Positions 50,203 to 60,361 are shown, counted from the first letter of the stretch. The stretch: 64,000 nt of DNA from Segatella paludivivens DSM 17968 = JCM 13650 (GCF_000373185.1 NZ_KB890649.1:1-64000), one strand, 5' to 3'. Numbers and translations are program-made. The notes: generated from the letters alone by a model not told the origin.

Positions 50203-51081
50203 TCATTTATTGCTAGCGATCTCCATTAAGTATTTGCCATATTCATTTTTAAGCATCGGCTTAGCATCATCTATTAGTTGCTGGATGTCAATCCAACCTT
50301 GTCTGTAAGCTATCTCTTCAAGACATGCAACTTTCAGTCCTTGACGCTTCTCTATAACCTCAATGAATGTGCTTGCTTCAGACAAACTGTCATGAGTACC
50401 TGTGTCCAACCATGCAAAACCGCGTTGAAGAGGTTGCACTTTCAAACTTTTGAGATTAAGGTATTCTTGATTAACGGTGGTAATCTCTAGTTCGCCTCTT
50501 GCGCTAGGTTTGATGTTCTTAGCTATGTTAACAACACTGTTTGGATAGAAATACAGTCCTACAACAGCGTAGTTGCTCTTAGGATTTTCTGGCTTTTCCT
50601 CAATGCTAAGACAGTTGCCTTTCTTATCAAATTCTGCCACACCATATCTTTCCGGATCGTTAACGTAATATCCAAACACGCTAGCCTGATTGTTCTTTTC
50701 TGCATCAACGACACATTCTTTTAAAATACTACTGAATCCCGCACCGTGAAATATATTGTCACCTAATACGAGGCAAACAGAATCATTTCCAATAAATTCT
50801 TCACCTATAATAAAAGCTTGAGCTAGTCCATCAGGACTAGGCTGCTCTGCATACTGAAAATTCACTCCTATATCTTTTCCATCACCAAGTAGTCGCTTAA
50901 ATCCTGGAAGATCAAAAGGGGTAGATATAATCAATATATCCTTTATTCCAGCAAGCATTAATACTGAAATAGGATAGTATATCATCGGTTTGTCGAAAAT
51001 AGGTATAAGTTGCTTGCTTATGCCTTTTGTGATAGGGTAGAGGCGAGTGCCAGAACCACCTGCTAAAACAATGCCTTTCAT
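50203..51081 (-). CDS. rfbA: Glucose-1-phosphate thymidylyltransferase
   Basis: This 292-residue enzyme makes dTDP-glucose, the first step of dTDP-rhamnose synthesis. The N-terminal nucleotidyl loop is [20 protein letters not shown], then [60 protein letters not shown] and [20 protein letters not shown]. Length and motifs are those of RmlA (long type). It lies 19 bases downstream of an undecaprenyl-phosphate sugar transferase gene on the same strand. rfbD is at 45.6 kb on the other strand. Confidence 0.96.
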   Translation of the reverse strand: MKGIVLAGGSGTRLYPITKGISKQLIPIFDKPMIYYPISVLMLAGIKDILIISTPFDLPGFKRLLGDGKDIGVNFQYAEQPSPDGLAQAFIIGEEFIGNDSVCLVLGDNIFHGAGFSSILKECVVDAEKNNQASVFGYYVNDPERYGVAEFDKKGNCLSIEEKPENPKSNYAVVGLYFYPNSVVNIAKNIKPSARGELEITTVNQEYLNLKSLKVQPLQRGFAWLDTGTHDSLSEASTFIEVIEKRQGLKVACLEEIAYRQGWIDIQQLIDDAKPMLKNEYGKYLMEIASNK

Positions 51082-51100
51082 TTATATTTGTCTTTATATA

Positions 51101-52507
51101 TTAATATGCGCACTTGTCTGGTATAATGACACTCTTAATTGTCTTGTAAATTATTTTGATGTCAAGCATAAATGTCCAATGCTCAATATACCAGATGTCT
51201 CTTTCAACTCTTTCTTCCATTTGCCAGAGTTCTTTTGTTTCACCACGAAATCCTGTAACCTGTGCCCAGCCTGTTATTCCTGGTTTACAGAAATGGCGAA
51301 CCATATATTTATCAATTAGCTCACTGTATATCTGTGTGTGGTGTAGCATGTGAGGGCGCGGACCAACAATACTCATGTCTCCCTTCAATACATTCAAGAA
51401 CTGAGGAAGCTCGTCAATATTGGTCTTTCTCATAAAATTTCCAAAAGAAAATTTTCGTGGATCGTTTTTCGTTGCCTGTGCAGTATCTGCGTCTTTATTT
51501 ACATGCATGCTGCGGAACTTATAGCAGTAGAAAGTCTTTCCCTCGAATCCAGTACGTTCCTGTTTAAAGAATATAGGACCAGGACTTTGAATCTTAATAA
51601 TTAAAGCGATAATCGGTATTATCGGAATCATACAGATGCAGCAAAATATACTTACTGTGACATCAAACAATCTTTTGATTAACTTGTTTGTTGTACATGA
51701 AAGTGGTTCCAAATGATTTGTATATGTCAAAGTATCACCCATCATTTCAGGCTTTAGTCTTAGTCGGTAGTTACCAAACATACGTGGAATATAATAGAAG
51801 TGTATTAAATGTGAGTCGCAGAATTTCATTATTCGGGCAATTTCATCATTATAGTCATGGCTTAGACTGCAGAATACATCGTCTATTGACGTGTCTGGAC
51901 TACTTTCCATTTTATGATATAGAGCCTTAATGTCACCTAAATAATTTAGGATTTGTGGATTACTGGCAATAATATTATCGCTGTAATATCCTTTAACTCG
52001 ATAACCTGTTGTAGGATCTCCAATCATGGTATTATATAAGTTTACCAATGCTGGGTCATTACCTATCATTATAACACTTCTCGTATTTCTTCCCAACTGT
52101 CGGATATGCCTTAGTAATTTCCTTTCGAAAAAGCGAGCTAGCATTATGACTGAGTAAATGGATATTCCATAGATGATTGAGAATTTGAAATACGAGGTGA
52201 TGTCGCTAAGATAACTTAATAGTATAACCATTGACACAACGTGCGTTAATACGAGTTTTGCAACCCTAGCAGATACTTCTTCAAAACTGATTTTACGATA
52301 ATGGATTTTGGTCTGGAAAAAATATTGACCAATTGCCATCGCAAAATTAGCAGTTAGAATAGTTATTTTTGTTGCGCTATGGAAGTACCCTGGAACGAAA
52401 TCAGGAGTCAGTAAAATGTAACATAATAATATAATATTAATAATCACGAAATCACTACCAATTACTAATTTCCTTGCAAGATCATTCCCACTTAAGTTCT
52501 GTTTCAT
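51101..52507 (-). CDS. Undecaprenyl-phosphate glucose phosphotransferase (WcaJ/PglC type)
   Basis: This 468-residue polyprenyl sugar-1-P transferase starts a surface glycan. The N-terminal half has four membrane helices (for example VIINIILLCYILLTPDFV, MARFFER) and a Rossmann-like cytoplasmic domain (SVIMIGNDPALVNLYNTMIG). The C-terminal catalytic domain has KRLFDVTVSIFCCICMIPII, PGPIFFKQERTGFEGKTFYC, YKFRSMHVNKDAD, DELPQFLNVLKGDMSIVGPR and ITGWAQVTGFRGETKELWQM. It probably loads glucose-1-P or a related hexose on undecaprenyl phosphate. Downstream is rfbA (19 bases). Confidence 0.93.
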   Translation of the reverse strand: MKQNLSGNDLARKLVIGSDFVIINIILLCYILLTPDFVPGYFHSATKITILTANFAMAIGQYFFQTKIHYRKISFEEVSARVAKLVLTHVVSMVILLSYLSDITSYFKFSIIYGISIYSVIMLARFFERKLLRHIRQLGRNTRSVIMIGNDPALVNLYNTMIGDPTTGYRVKGYYSDNIIASNPQILNYLGDIKALYHKMESSPDTSIDDVFCSLSHDYNDEIARIMKFCDSHLIHFYYIPRMFGNYRLRLKPEMMGDTLTYTNHLEPLSCTTNKLIKRLFDVTVSIFCCICMIPIIPIIALIIKIQSPGPIFFKQERTGFEGKTFYCYKFRSMHVNKDADTAQATKNDPRKFSFGNFMRKTNIDELPQFLNVLKGDMSIVGPRPHMLHHTQIYSELIDKYMVRHFCKPGITGWAQVTGFRGETKELWQMEERVERDIWYIEHWTFMLDIKIIYKTIKSVIIPDKCAY

Positions 52508-52563
52508 TTGAATGTCTTTTCTCTAAAGGTTTGTATCAGATCACCAAAATACTGATTATTTCG

Positions 52564-52571
52564 CAAAGGTA
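52564..52571 (-). promoter_or_regulatory. -7 box of the sugar transferase-rfbA unit
   Basis: The minus strand reads TACCTTTG, 57 bases upstream of the start codon at 52507. No -33 TTTG is evident. Confidence 0.6.
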
Positions 52572-52677
52572 GTAAAAATAATATTAAAAACATTCATCCA
52601 TGCTATCCTTTTTTTTTAATAATGTTTCTGTCATTGTTATTAGCTTAAAAAAATTAGGTTTATTGGATAAAAATATC

Positions 52678-52685
52678 TATCTTTG
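52678..52685 (+). promoter_or_regulatory. -7 box of the unknown gene at 52731
   Basis: TATCTTTG at 52678-52685, 45 bases before ATG 52731. It supports the shorter start over the in-frame TTG at 52719. Confidence 0.65.
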
Positions 52686-52730
52686 CACAAACGTAAACTA
52701 TTTTAAGAAAAAGTATTATTGAAAAAACGT

Positions 52731-53357
52731 ATGGAAATATTTTCTAAACTATTTAGTAAAAAAGATAAAGAAGTGAAAGTTGGCGGCATGGAAGACTTTA
52801 TGACTCTCATCAGGGTTTACTTTCAGGCTTCATTAGCAGCTAATATTGGTATTAATAATCTTGGAATGTTGCCAGATTTAAGAACTTTTAAGGCAACACT
52901 TCATGTTCCAACATTAAATAATAAATTGGGATTAGGTGAAAGAAATCATTGTAAAAAAATGATGAAAGAAATTTATGGACTAAAAGATGATTTCTTTAAG
53001 GAAATAGATTTAAGCATTCGTAAGAATTGTCATAAATTACAGGATGTACAACCTTATATGATTCAGTTTCAAGGATTCTCTCAGGATCTTATGATGCTAA
53101 TGGGAAACTTGATGAAATTTAAATTGAGACTTCCTTCTTTCATGAAGAAATTACTTTATTCCATGACAGAAAAGACCGTGAAAAATTTGTTTGCGAAAAA
53201 TGATTATAGCGATCCTAGTGTTATAAAAGCAGTTATGGCAATAAGACAATATGAAAAACGTCTAGGTTTCAGCGAAAAATGGATTACTGAATTTGTGTTT
53301 AATGTCGTAATGTTAGCAAAGAAAGAACCTAAACCTGATACAGAAACAAAGAAATAG
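52731..53357 (+). CDS. Conserved hypothetical helical protein
   Basis: This 208-residue soluble protein is placed at ATG 52731 (MEIFSKLFSKKDKEVKVGGM). It is helix-rich: MTLIRVYFQASLAANIGINN, GERNHCKKMMKEIYGLKDDF, FQGFSQDLMMLMGNLMKFKL, PSFMKKLLYSMTEKTVKNLF. It has no signal peptide, no membrane helix and no enzyme motif that can be named. A good -7 box stands ahead of it. It precedes the zapA-rny cluster, but a separate promoter lies between them. Function unknown. Confidence 0.7.
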   Translation: MEIFSKLFSKKDKEVKVGGMEDFMTLIRVYFQASLAANIGINNLGMLPDLRTFKATLHVPTLNNKLGLGERNHCKKMMKEIYGLKDDFFKEIDLSIRKNCHKLQDVQPYMIQFQGFSQDLMMLMGNLMKFKLRLPSFMKKLLYSMTEKTVKNLFAKNDYSDPSVIKAVMAIRQYEKRLGFSEKWITEFVFNVVMLAKKEPKPDTETKK

Positions 53358-53435
53358 AATAGTTTTTAAGTTGATATCCAATTGAAACTTAATATCGGTT
53401 TTTTGTTTATGATTAAACAGAAACTTTAAGTAAAA

Positions 53436-53467
53436 TTTGGATATTTCAATTTATTAAACTAAATTTG
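53436..53467 (+). promoter_or_regulatory. Promoter of the coiled coil-zapA-rny operon
   Basis: TTTG at 53436-53439 and TAAATTTG at 53460-53467 with a 20-base spacer, 18 bases before ATG 53486. Confidence 0.8.
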
Positions 53468-53485
53468 TAACCAAATTGTATATTT

Positions 53486-53779
53486 ATGACCGCTACTGAG
53501 GATACTTTAAACCTTTTTTCTACCAGAGTGAGGCAGATGATTCTTCAATACAAGGAATTGAAGAAAGAAAATGCTGAATTATATTCTATGGTTGAAGAGA
53601 AAGATAAGCAGGTGGAAAAGCTGAATGCTCAGATTACTCAGGCGCAAAATGATTACAATAGTTTGAAGATGGCTAAGATGCTGGAGATTACAGACGGCGA
53701 TATGGAAAACGCTCAGAAACGATTGCAGAAGCTAGTCCGAGACGTAAACAAGTGTATAACGCTACTGAGTGAAAAATGA
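53486..53779 (+). CDS. Small coiled-coil protein upstream of ZapA
   Basis: This 97-residue protein is almost wholly a heptad-rich coiled coil (MILQYKELKKENAELYSMVE, EKDKQVEKLNAQITQAQNDY), ending in a helical RLQKLVRDVNKCITLLSEK. Similar short coiled coils are encoded before zapA in other Bacteroidetes and resemble ZapB in outline. A role at the division ring with ZapA is inferred from context only. It overlaps zapA by four bases (ATGA), so translation is coupled. Confidence 0.75.
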   Translation: MTATEDTLNLFSTRVRQMILQYKELKKENAELYSMVEEKDKQVEKLNAQITQAQNDYNSLKMAKMLEITDGDMENAQKRLQKLVRDVNKCITLLSEK

Positions 53780-54087
53780 CAGAAGCGATGGCTGAAGATA
53801 ACAAAAACAAGTTACATATAAGATTACACGTATATGATACAGAAATGTCCGTGAACGTTGTTCGCGAGGAAGAGAAAATGTATCGTGACGCAGCTAAACT
53901 TATAACAGATACTGTAAATACTTATGCAGACGTTTTCAAAGGACGTAAGAGTGATAAGGATTTATTGTATATGGCTCTTATTGATATTGCGCTTAGATAT
54001 GAAAAAGAATCTACACGTAATGATACAGGACCTTATAGTGATATTCTTGGAAAGTTGACTTCAGAAATCGAAGATGTATTGAAGTAA
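53776..54087 (+). CDS. zapA: Cell division protein ZapA
   Basis: This 103-residue protein stabilises FtsZ bundles. It starts at ATG 53776 (MTEAMAEDNKNKLHIRLHVY). The globular part is RLHVYDTEMSVNVVREEEKM and YRDAAKLITDTVNTYADVFK, and the C-terminal helix is DKDLLYMALIDIALRYEKES. These are the ZapA-family elements. It is flanked by a coiled-coil gene (overlap) and rny (27 bases), the usual Bacteroidetes order. Confidence 0.88.
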   Translation: MTEAMAEDNKNKLHIRLHVYDTEMSVNVVREEEKMYRDAAKLITDTVNTYADVFKGRKSDKDLLYMALIDIALRYEKESTRNDTGPYSDILGKLTSEIEDVLK

Positions 54088-54114
54088 GAAGAATATTATT
54101 AATTACATAAAACT

Positions 54115-55650
54115 ATGATAGAATCAATAATAATTGCATTAGTCGCACTCTTTATAGGAGGTGCTGTTGGCTATGCTTTTTTCCGTTATGTTGTAAAGGG
54201 AAAATATAAAGAAATGGTTGATGCTGCCGCTAAGGAAGCTGAAGTTCTAAAGGAAAAGAAGCTCTTGGAAGTAAAAGAGAAATTTCTTAATAAGAAGAGT
54301 GAACTGGAAAAAGAAGTTCAGCAGCGCAATATGAAAATCCAACAGAGTGAAAATCGCTTGAAACAGCGTGAAATTTCACTTAATCAGCGTCAGGAAGAAA
54401 TTGGAAGAAGAAAGTCTGAAGTAGAACTGGGACAGCAGAGAATTGACAATGAAAAGAAATTGTTGTCTGTTAAGCAACAGGAACTTGAAAAGATGCAGAA
54501 GCAGGAACAGGCTAAGTTAGAGGAACTTTCTGGACTTAGTGCTGATGAAGCTAAAAGCAGACTTGTTGAGAGTCTTAAAGACCAAGCAAAACTTGATGCA
54601 GCAAGTTATATTAATGAGATTATTGACGATGCTAAGCTAAATGCTAACCAGCAAGCTAAGAAAGTTGTAATCCAGACTATACAGAGAGTTGCTACTGAGG
54701 CTGCAATCGAAAACTCTGTAAGTGTTTTCCATATAGAAAACGATGAGGTAAAGGGTCGCATTATTGGTCGTGAGGGTAGAAATATTCGTGCTCTTGAAGC
54801 TGCAACAGGTGTAGAAATCGTTGTTGATGACACTCCTGAGGCAATTGTAATAAGTGCATTCGATCCTATTCGTCGTGAGATATGTCGTCTTGCTCTTCAT
54901 CAACTTGTTGCTGATGGTCGTATTCATCCAGCACGTATTGAGGAGGTTGTTGCTAAAGTTAAGAAGCAACTTGAAAATGAAGTTATCGAAACTGGTAAGC
55001 GTACTGCTATAGACCTTGGTATTCATGGTTTGCATCCAGAACTTATCCGTATTATCGGTAAGATGAAATATCGTTCAAGCTATGGACAGAACTTGTTGCA
55101 GCATGCTCGTGAGACTGCCAATCTTTGTGCTGTAATGGCAAGTGAGCTAGGACTTAATCCAAAGAAAGCTAAACGTGCAGGATTACTTCATGATATTGGT
55201 AAGGTGCCAGATGAGGAGAGTGAATTGCCACACGCATTGTATGGCGCTAAGATAGCTGAGAAATATAAGGAGAAACCAGATATTTGTAATGCTATTGGAG
55301 CTCACCATGATGAAGAGGAAATGACAACATTGCTTGCTCCTATTGTTCAGGTTTGTGATGCTATTTCTGGTGCTCGTCCTGGTGCTCGTCGTGAAATCGT
55401 AGAGGCTTACATCAAGCGTCTTAATGATTTGGAGGCTATTGCAATGAGTTATCCTGGAGTTACTAAGACTTACGCTATTCAGGCTGGTCGTGAACTTCGT
55501 GTCATTGTTGGCGCAGATAAGATGAATGATGACGAAAGTCTTAAGTTGAGTGATGAAATCGCAACTAAGATTCAGAATGAAATGACTTACCCAGGACAAG
55601 TTAAGATTACTGTTATTCGTGAGACACGTTCTGTAGCATACGCTAAATAA
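54115..55650 (+). CDS. rny: Ribonuclease Y
   Basis: This 511-residue endoribonuclease initiates mRNA decay at the membrane. It has an N-terminal helix ([20 protein letters not shown]), a long coiled coil (about 30-170), a KH domain ([40 protein letters not shown]) and an HD domain with [20 protein letters not shown] and [20 protein letters not shown], ending [10 protein letters not shown]. Full length. An intrinsic terminator follows at 55675. Confidence 0.96.
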   Translation: MIESIIIALVALFIGGAVGYAFFRYVVKGKYKEMVDAAAKEAEVLKEKKLLEVKEKFLNKKSELEKEVQQRNMKIQQSENRLKQREISLNQRQEEIGRRKSEVELGQQRIDNEKKLLSVKQQELEKMQKQEQAKLEELSGLSADEAKSRLVESLKDQAKLDAASYINEIIDDAKLNANQQAKKVVIQTIQRVATEAAIENSVSVFHIENDEVKGRIIGREGRNIRALEAATGVEIVVDDTPEAIVISAFDPIRREICRLALHQLVADGRIHPARIEEVVAKVKKQLENEVIETGKRTAIDLGIHGLHPELIRIIGKMKYRSSYGQNLLQHARETANLCAVMASELGLNPKKAKRAGLLHDIGKVPDEESELPHALYGAKIAEKYKEKPDICNAIGAHHDEEEMTTLLAPIVQVCDAISGARPGARREIVEAYIKRLNDLEAIAMSYPGVTKTYAIQAGRELRVIVGADKMNDDESLKLSDEIATKIQNEMTYPGQVKITVIRETRSVAYAK

Positions 55651-55674
55651 AAGAAAACTATATTTATAATATAC

Positions 55675-55710
55675 AAATCCTCCCTCATTATTGTGGGAGG
55701 ATTTTTTTTG
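55675..55710 (+). terminator. Intrinsic terminator of the zapA-rny operon
   Basis: AAATCCTCCC (55675-55684) and GGGAGGATTT (55695-55704) form a perfect stem, followed by a run of Ts. Confidence 0.93.
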
Positions 55711-55756
55711 TTTAAATCACAATTTTTAGGTATTGCAAATCACTTGATTTTGTAGT

Positions 55757-55764
55757 TAACTTTG
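55757..55764 (+). promoter_or_regulatory. -7 box of the porin-like gene
   Basis: TAACTTTG at 55757-55764 with a partial TTG 21 bases upstream (55733-55735); the ATG follows at 55789. Confidence 0.65.
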
Positions 55765-55788
55765 CAGCTGTAAAGAATTTAATAATTT

Positions 55789-56793
55789 ATGGCACATGTA
55801 AGGTTAGTATTGTTTGTATTTTTTTTGTATTGTGATAATAAGGTTTTTGCTCAAAATGATTCATTGCATCCTGTTGTTTTTACTGGTGTAGCAAATATGG
55901 AAGTTCGTTTTGGTCCAAATTGTATGGGTAATGAACAGGCATCCTTGAGTTGCCCACATATCATAATAGGTGGTAGGTTAAGTCTTTTAAATGGATGGTC
56001 TTTTACATCTGAATTTGAGTATGAACATTTGTATGATAATCATGCATGGAGTCATAATTTAAATAACGAATTTTGCACTAATGCGCTATATGTTATTAAA
56101 AGTTTTACAGATGCCTTAAATGTAAAGGCTGGTATAGTTGACATTCCTGTAGGTATGACAAATAGTAGAGGACCTGCACTTACGATAGATGATCCAGAGA
56201 GTGAAGCAGATATGCTTCCAATGGTGTGGCATGAATCAGGTATATCTTTATTTGGTGAGTATAAAAGGTTGGCATATTCTGTAACAGCGACTTCTTATCT
56301 TAATAAATTTGAGGTGCTGGGATTAGCCGCTCGAGCAGATTATCGTGTTGCTGAATCTTTAAGATTGGGCTTTAGTGGGTATACCGGAAAGAGGTGTCAT
56401 GGAATGATAGGTAGAGAAACCTCAAAACAATATTCATGTGCATCATTGAATTATCTTTCACTTGATATGAATTATTCTGTTAATGGTTTTTTATTAGACG
56501 GTTCAATGATATATTGCAGCGAAGGTAACGGTAACTCTTTTGGGTGTGAATGTGGATATGACCTCATGTTTAATAGTGATGATTCTAAATTCCGTTCTCA
56601 AATAATTTCTTTCTTACGTTATGACTATGTATGTAGTAAGCTTTTGAATAACACAAAAAAATATACGATAGGAATGAATATAGTTCCGATTCCAAATCTA
56701 ATATTCAAGGCAGAGTATGGTATCCGTGATTATGATTGTTTAGAAACTAGTACTCAATTTGCTTTAAGTCTAGGGTATACCGTCAGCTTCTGA
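55789..56793 (+). CDS. Porin-like outer membrane beta-barrel protein
   Basis: This 334-residue protein has a signal peptide (VRLVLFVFFLYCDNKVFAQN) and then alternating-strand sequence: IIIGGRLSLLNGWSFTSEFE, NVKAGIVDIPVGMTNSRGPA, LRLGFSGYTGKRCHG, and a C-terminal strand ending LSLGYTVSF with terminal Phe. The end KYTIGMNIVPIPNLIFKAEY is closely similar in outline to the barrel at 63446-64000 (G-x-N-x-x-P-I-P-x4-KAEY), so the two are paralogues. Unusually Cys-rich for a barrel (about ten Cys). It is convergent with the imelysin cluster. The transported molecule is unknown. Confidence 0.75.
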   Translation: MAHVRLVLFVFFLYCDNKVFAQNDSLHPVVFTGVANMEVRFGPNCMGNEQASLSCPHIIIGGRLSLLNGWSFTSEFEYEHLYDNHAWSHNLNNEFCTNALYVIKSFTDALNVKAGIVDIPVGMTNSRGPALTIDDPESEADMLPMVWHESGISLFGEYKRLAYSVTATSYLNKFEVLGLAARADYRVAESLRLGFSGYTGKRCHGMIGRETSKQYSCASLNYLSLDMNYSVNGFLLDGSMIYCSEGNGNSFGCECGYDLMFNSDDSKFRSQIISFLRYDYVCSKLLNNTKKYTIGMNIVPIPNLIFKAEYGIRDYDCLETSTQFALSLGYTVSF

Positions 56794-56819
56794 TGAAAGT
56801 TTATTTATCTCATTAAACC

Positions 56820-56872
56820 AGAAAATTCACGAAGTGATATCTATTGATAACATCATTTCATGAATTCTTTTT
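56820..56872. terminator. Imperfect hairpin between convergent genes
   Basis: AAAATTCACGAAGTGATATC and GATAACATCATTTCATGAATT form a long stem with a few mismatches, with an A-run on the left and T-run on the right. It would serve both the barrel gene and the Rid-like gene. Confidence 0.6.
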
Positions 56873-56909
56873 TAATATTTTGTTTATGTGTTTAGTTTAA
56901 AAACACATT

Positions 56910-58064
56910 TTAAAATGTCTTGAATTGTTTGTTTACAAAATCTTTAACGCCAATACATTCCATTTCGATTAACCAACCAGGTCTGCATACAGATGCATGG
57001 ACAATTATGCATGGAATGTTTTTAAATTTATGGTTGAACATCTTTTTAACTGTTGCGAAATCTGCGATATCACGTAAATATGCAATCATTACACCTATAT
57101 CTGTAAAGCCCATATCAGCTTCTTGTAATAAGGCTTCTACATTTTCAAGCATGCGTAGAGTCTGTTGTTGTATATTTCCTACATGTAGTATATTACCTTT
57201 GTTATCAATGCTTGCTGTTCCAGAGATATAAATATGTCGTCTGTCTCCATAGTCAATATATGTACCTCGTTCAAAGCTTACACCATATTCGCTTGTGGGG
57301 TTCATATGATTTGGTGCATAAACGTATTTCATTTGACCTTGCTTTAATCCGTTTATAGAATATGCGTCCATTTGGACTAATATTTTATGATTTGATTGCC
57401 GTCCACCAATCCCTGTACTTGATATGTAATGCGAATGGGGTGTCAGATTTTGAGTCATGAAAATGTCATTACGAGCTTTTACTACTCCATTATAATTATT
57501 ATCAATATCATTTATAAAGAACCAAGTCCTTACGCAATTATCAGCAAGAGTACATCCTGTTTCAATAAGTTTCATTACGTAATTTTGAAGTATAATGCGT
57601 GTTTGATATTCTGAATTGAATTCTAGTTTGTTGTAATTCCCTAACCAGAGATGTGTATACGTATTGTGTTCAACTCTATATAATCCATTTTGTAAAACAC
57701 GCGTCTTAACTCCTGTTATCATATAAGTCCAGAGTGCTACTTTGCTTCCATCAATAGGTGGTTGCTGAATTACAGAAATAGCACAGTCACTAGTTTCCAT
57801 GTTGAATACATCGTTTTCTTGATTTGCGGAATCACTGAGAAAGTATCTCTTAAAAACGGCAACTGCATTGCCTGAAATATTAATTCTAACTTCATTGTAT
57901 GTGTTAATCAATGTTTCAAGTTGTTGTTTGAAATTTAGTTCAGTATTTGTTACATGAACCATAATATGATATTCTCTAGCTTCCGTGTTGTTTGCAAAGC
58001 AGAATACTTCTGCATACGCATCTTTTAGTTTTACTGTTTCTTTGAATGATTTTTCTTGTAGCAT
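56910..58064 (-). CDS. Rid-family protein with long N-terminal domain (chorismatase-like)
   Basis: This 384-residue cytoplasmic protein has an N-terminal part (about 1-190) that is not clearly assigned. The C-terminal half is of the YjgF/Rid type: NNYNGVVKARNDIFMTQNLT, YISSTGIGGRQSNHKILVQM, HIYISGTASIDNKGNILHVG and AYLRDIADFATVKKMFNHKF. The N-x-x-Y, ARNDIF and TGIGG features resemble the FkbO/Hyg5/XanB2 chorismate-cleaving group, whose fold is also Rid-like. Either an imine deaminase or a chorismatase is thinkable. It is the last gene of the imelysin/CcsBA cluster, 33 bases after ccsBA. Confidence 0.6.
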   Translation of the reverse strand: MLQEKSFKETVKLKDAYAEVFCFANNTEAREYHIMVHVTNTELNFKQQLETLINTYNEVRINISGNAVAVFKRYFLSDSANQENDVFNMETSDCAISVIQQPPIDGSKVALWTYMITGVKTRVLQNGLYRVEHNTYTHLWLGNYNKLEFNSEYQTRIILQNYVMKLIETGCTLADNCVRTWFFINDIDNNYNGVVKARNDIFMTQNLTPHSHYISSTGIGGRQSNHKILVQMDAYSINGLKQGQMKYVYAPNHMNPTSEYGVSFERGTYIDYGDRRHIYISGTASIDNKGNILHVGNIQQQTLRMLENVEALLQEADMGFTDIGVMIAYLRDIADFATVKKMFNHKFKNIPCIIVHASVCRPGWLIEMECIGVKDFVNKQFKTF

Positions 58065-58097
58065 ATTGTTGTTGTTTATTTATTAATAAAGTTACGT

Positions 58098-60347
58098 TTA
58101 GGCATAAGAGTGCATACCTCCTAAAAAATAGTTTACTCCGAAATACGTCATGAGTATCATTGCAAATGCAACCGTAGTGTATATATGATAAGATAATGGA
58201 CTATTGAATACAGGTAATGATTTTTTGTGTAATACAATTGCATAAAACATAAATGTAATCAAAGCCCATACTTCTTTTGGATCCCAACTCCAATATTGTC
58301 CCCACGAAATATTAGCCCAAATTGCACCCACGAAGATTCCTATTCCCAATGTAGACATTGCAGGATATAATAATATTTTTGATAGTAAGTATAATGATGA
58401 TAGTTGATTATCAATTATAGTCTTTTCATCATGCTTTATTCTATGTGTAACATATAATATCAACGCTGTCAACCCGCATATAAATGTAAGTGACAGAAGA
58501 GCGAATGACATCATAATTATTGATACGTGGATGCTTAATAATGGTGATGACAATACAGGCATGATGGGAGTAATCTGAGGATCCATTTGTCCTATATGTG
58601 ATACAAGAAGAAAGAAGCCAGACATAAGGAATCCGAAAGTTATAAGAATTTTAAATCTATGATAAAAAATTAGTGAGAACAGCATAACAAACCAAGCCAA
58701 TAATAGCATCGTTTCGTATCCATTTGCCATAGGTATATTTTTACTAATTATCCATCTTAATATTTCACAATATGTTAATGCTATAAACGATAAAAGCATT
58801 ATTATAATAGATGTGTAAGATATTATTTTATTAGTTGTATGTCTGTTGTTTTTTATACTTGTCAATCTGTATATATAATAGAATAGAGTTATAAATCCCA
58901 TTGTAATATTGATCATAAATAGGATATTGGCAAATGGAATTCTATTATAAGTAAGTTCCGCTATAACCTGTGTTACTGAGGGTAATGTATTTCCTCCGTT
59001 TTGTTCTTGATATATCCTTATTTTAGCAATCAACGAGTTGAATTGATTATAGTCTCCTGAATGTGCAGACTGATTTAATAATGTGAATATATTTTTGACA
59101 AACATAGACTTGTCTGTATCCATACTCTTCGGAACTTGCGCTTTAGGACTATACCATATAATATTATTCCCTTTGCCGTAAGGGAATATTTTAAATGGTT
59201 CTCCATGTCGTAACGACATTATCAGTTGCACCTTATCATCAATTTCAACTACAGCTTTATGCAGTTTGTCATGATTACCTTGATAGTATTCCTGAACAGC
59301 CGGTCCGAGTATGTAACCACCTAAATTCTTATTGAAAAGTTGATTGATTGAAATGTATTTTGGTAATCCAAAATACTTTCTAAGCGTATTGTCTTTTATT
59401 TTAATAATTGGTTCATTCTTCCATTCATCATTCCAAAATATAAATCCTGTCAAGACTTGCTCTGCTGAATAGTCATTATACGATGAGCTTCCATAAAGTT
59501 TTTCAGTAAAATCTATTGCAAATGTCTGAATCGGACATATCCTATTGTTGTACATAATGTCTAGTTTGCCAAATTTATTAGCAGTGATATCAGGTAGCGT
59601 TGATGTGGCTTGTGTAACAGAAGAAAATCCGCCTAGAAACACAATGCACAACATGCCTTTTTTAAGCAAAGGAGATTTAAGCAGTTTTCGATAAGAACCA
59701 TTTGGATCTATTAGTAGCCATATTAACGAAAAGAAAAGTAATGCATAGCCTGTATATGAAATAGCTATTCCGTAAGGATCAGAGTTTATAGTGAGATACG
59801 TTCCGTTTCCATCATCGTCGTATGAAGTTTGGTATAACCTTACGAAATTATATGTAAAAATGTTGTTAATAGAAATATATCCATCTTTACTTTGTTTGTC
59901 ATTCGTAATAGTGATATACGAAATATAATCTTTGGGTGCTGATGTGCCATTATTATATATAATATTAAAATTGTTTAGACGTATGTTGAATGGCAGAGTT
60001 TTTATTTCTTTGCCATTGTTCACTATATATTGATTTGTCGTTATCCCCTTTCTTATATGGACAAGCCCTTTAATTGCAAACAAATGTGTGATGAGTGCAC
60101 CTGTCAATATCACGATAAATGAAGTATGTAGTAGCAATAGTGTTACAGAATGCATGCGCATCTTTATTATATATGTTATTGTGCCTATGGCTAATGCAGC
60201 CCAAAGCACACAAAACCACCATGAACCGTAAATATGTGTTGAGACAAATTGTGTACCTTTTGAATATTCAATGAATGTAGCTAGAGCCATGACGATGATG
60301 ATAGTAACATATAATGTAGTGATAGATCTTTTAATTTTTTGCCTCAT
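58098..60347 (-). CDS. Fused cytochrome c maturation protein CcsBA (System II)
   Basis: This 749-residue membrane protein is placed at ATG 60347 (MRQKIKRSITTLYVTIIIVM). The N-terminal CcsB/ResB-like half has helices at about 10-30 and 55-100 and a large periplasmic domain. The C-terminal CcsA half has several helices and the haem-handling WWD motif: ANISWGQYWSWDPKEVWALI (Trp-rich, WxWD). It exports haem and attaches it to CxxCH proteins. It directly follows the gene for a two-CxxCH lipoprotein, so it probably matures that partner. Full length for the fused type. Confidence 0.88.
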   Translation of the reverse strand: MRQKIKRSITTLYVTIIIVMALATFIEYSKGTQFVSTHIYGSWWFCVLWAALAIGTITYIIKMRMHSVTLLLLHTSFIVILTGALITHLFAIKGLVHIRKGITTNQYIVNNGKEIKTLPFNIRLNNFNIIYNNGTSAPKDYISYITITNDKQSKDGYISINNIFTYNFVRLYQTSYDDDGNGTYLTINSDPYGIAISYTGYALLFFSLIWLLIDPNGSYRKLLKSPLLKKGMLCIVFLGGFSSVTQATSTLPDITANKFGKLDIMYNNRICPIQTFAIDFTEKLYGSSSYNDYSAEQVLTGFIFWNDEWKNEPIIKIKDNTLRKYFGLPKYISINQLFNKNLGGYILGPAVQEYYQGNHDKLHKAVVEIDDKVQLIMSLRHGEPFKIFPYGKGNNIIWYSPKAQVPKSMDTDKSMFVKNIFTLLNQSAHSGDYNQFNSLIAKIRIYQEQNGGNTLPSVTQVIAELTYNRIPFANILFMINITMGFITLFYYIYRLTSIKNNRHTTNKIISYTSIIIMLLSFIALTYCEILRWIISKNIPMANGYETMLLLAWFVMLFSLIFYHRFKILITFGFLMSGFFLLVSHIGQMDPQITPIMPVLSSPLLSIHVSIIMMSFALLSLTFICGLTALILYVTHRIKHDEKTIIDNQLSSLYLLSKILLYPAMSTLGIGIFVGAIWANISWGQYWSWDPKEVWALITFMFYAIVLHKKSLPVFNSPLSYHIYTTVAFAMILMTYFGVNYFLGGMHSYA

Positions 60348-60361
60348 TTTGTTTGTATTTA

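Noticed and set aside
54087-54115. 6S RNA next to zapA, as in many proteobacteria
   Set aside because: Only 27 bases separate zapA and rny, and the folate cyclo-ligase gene is elsewhere; no 6S-like structure is possible here.
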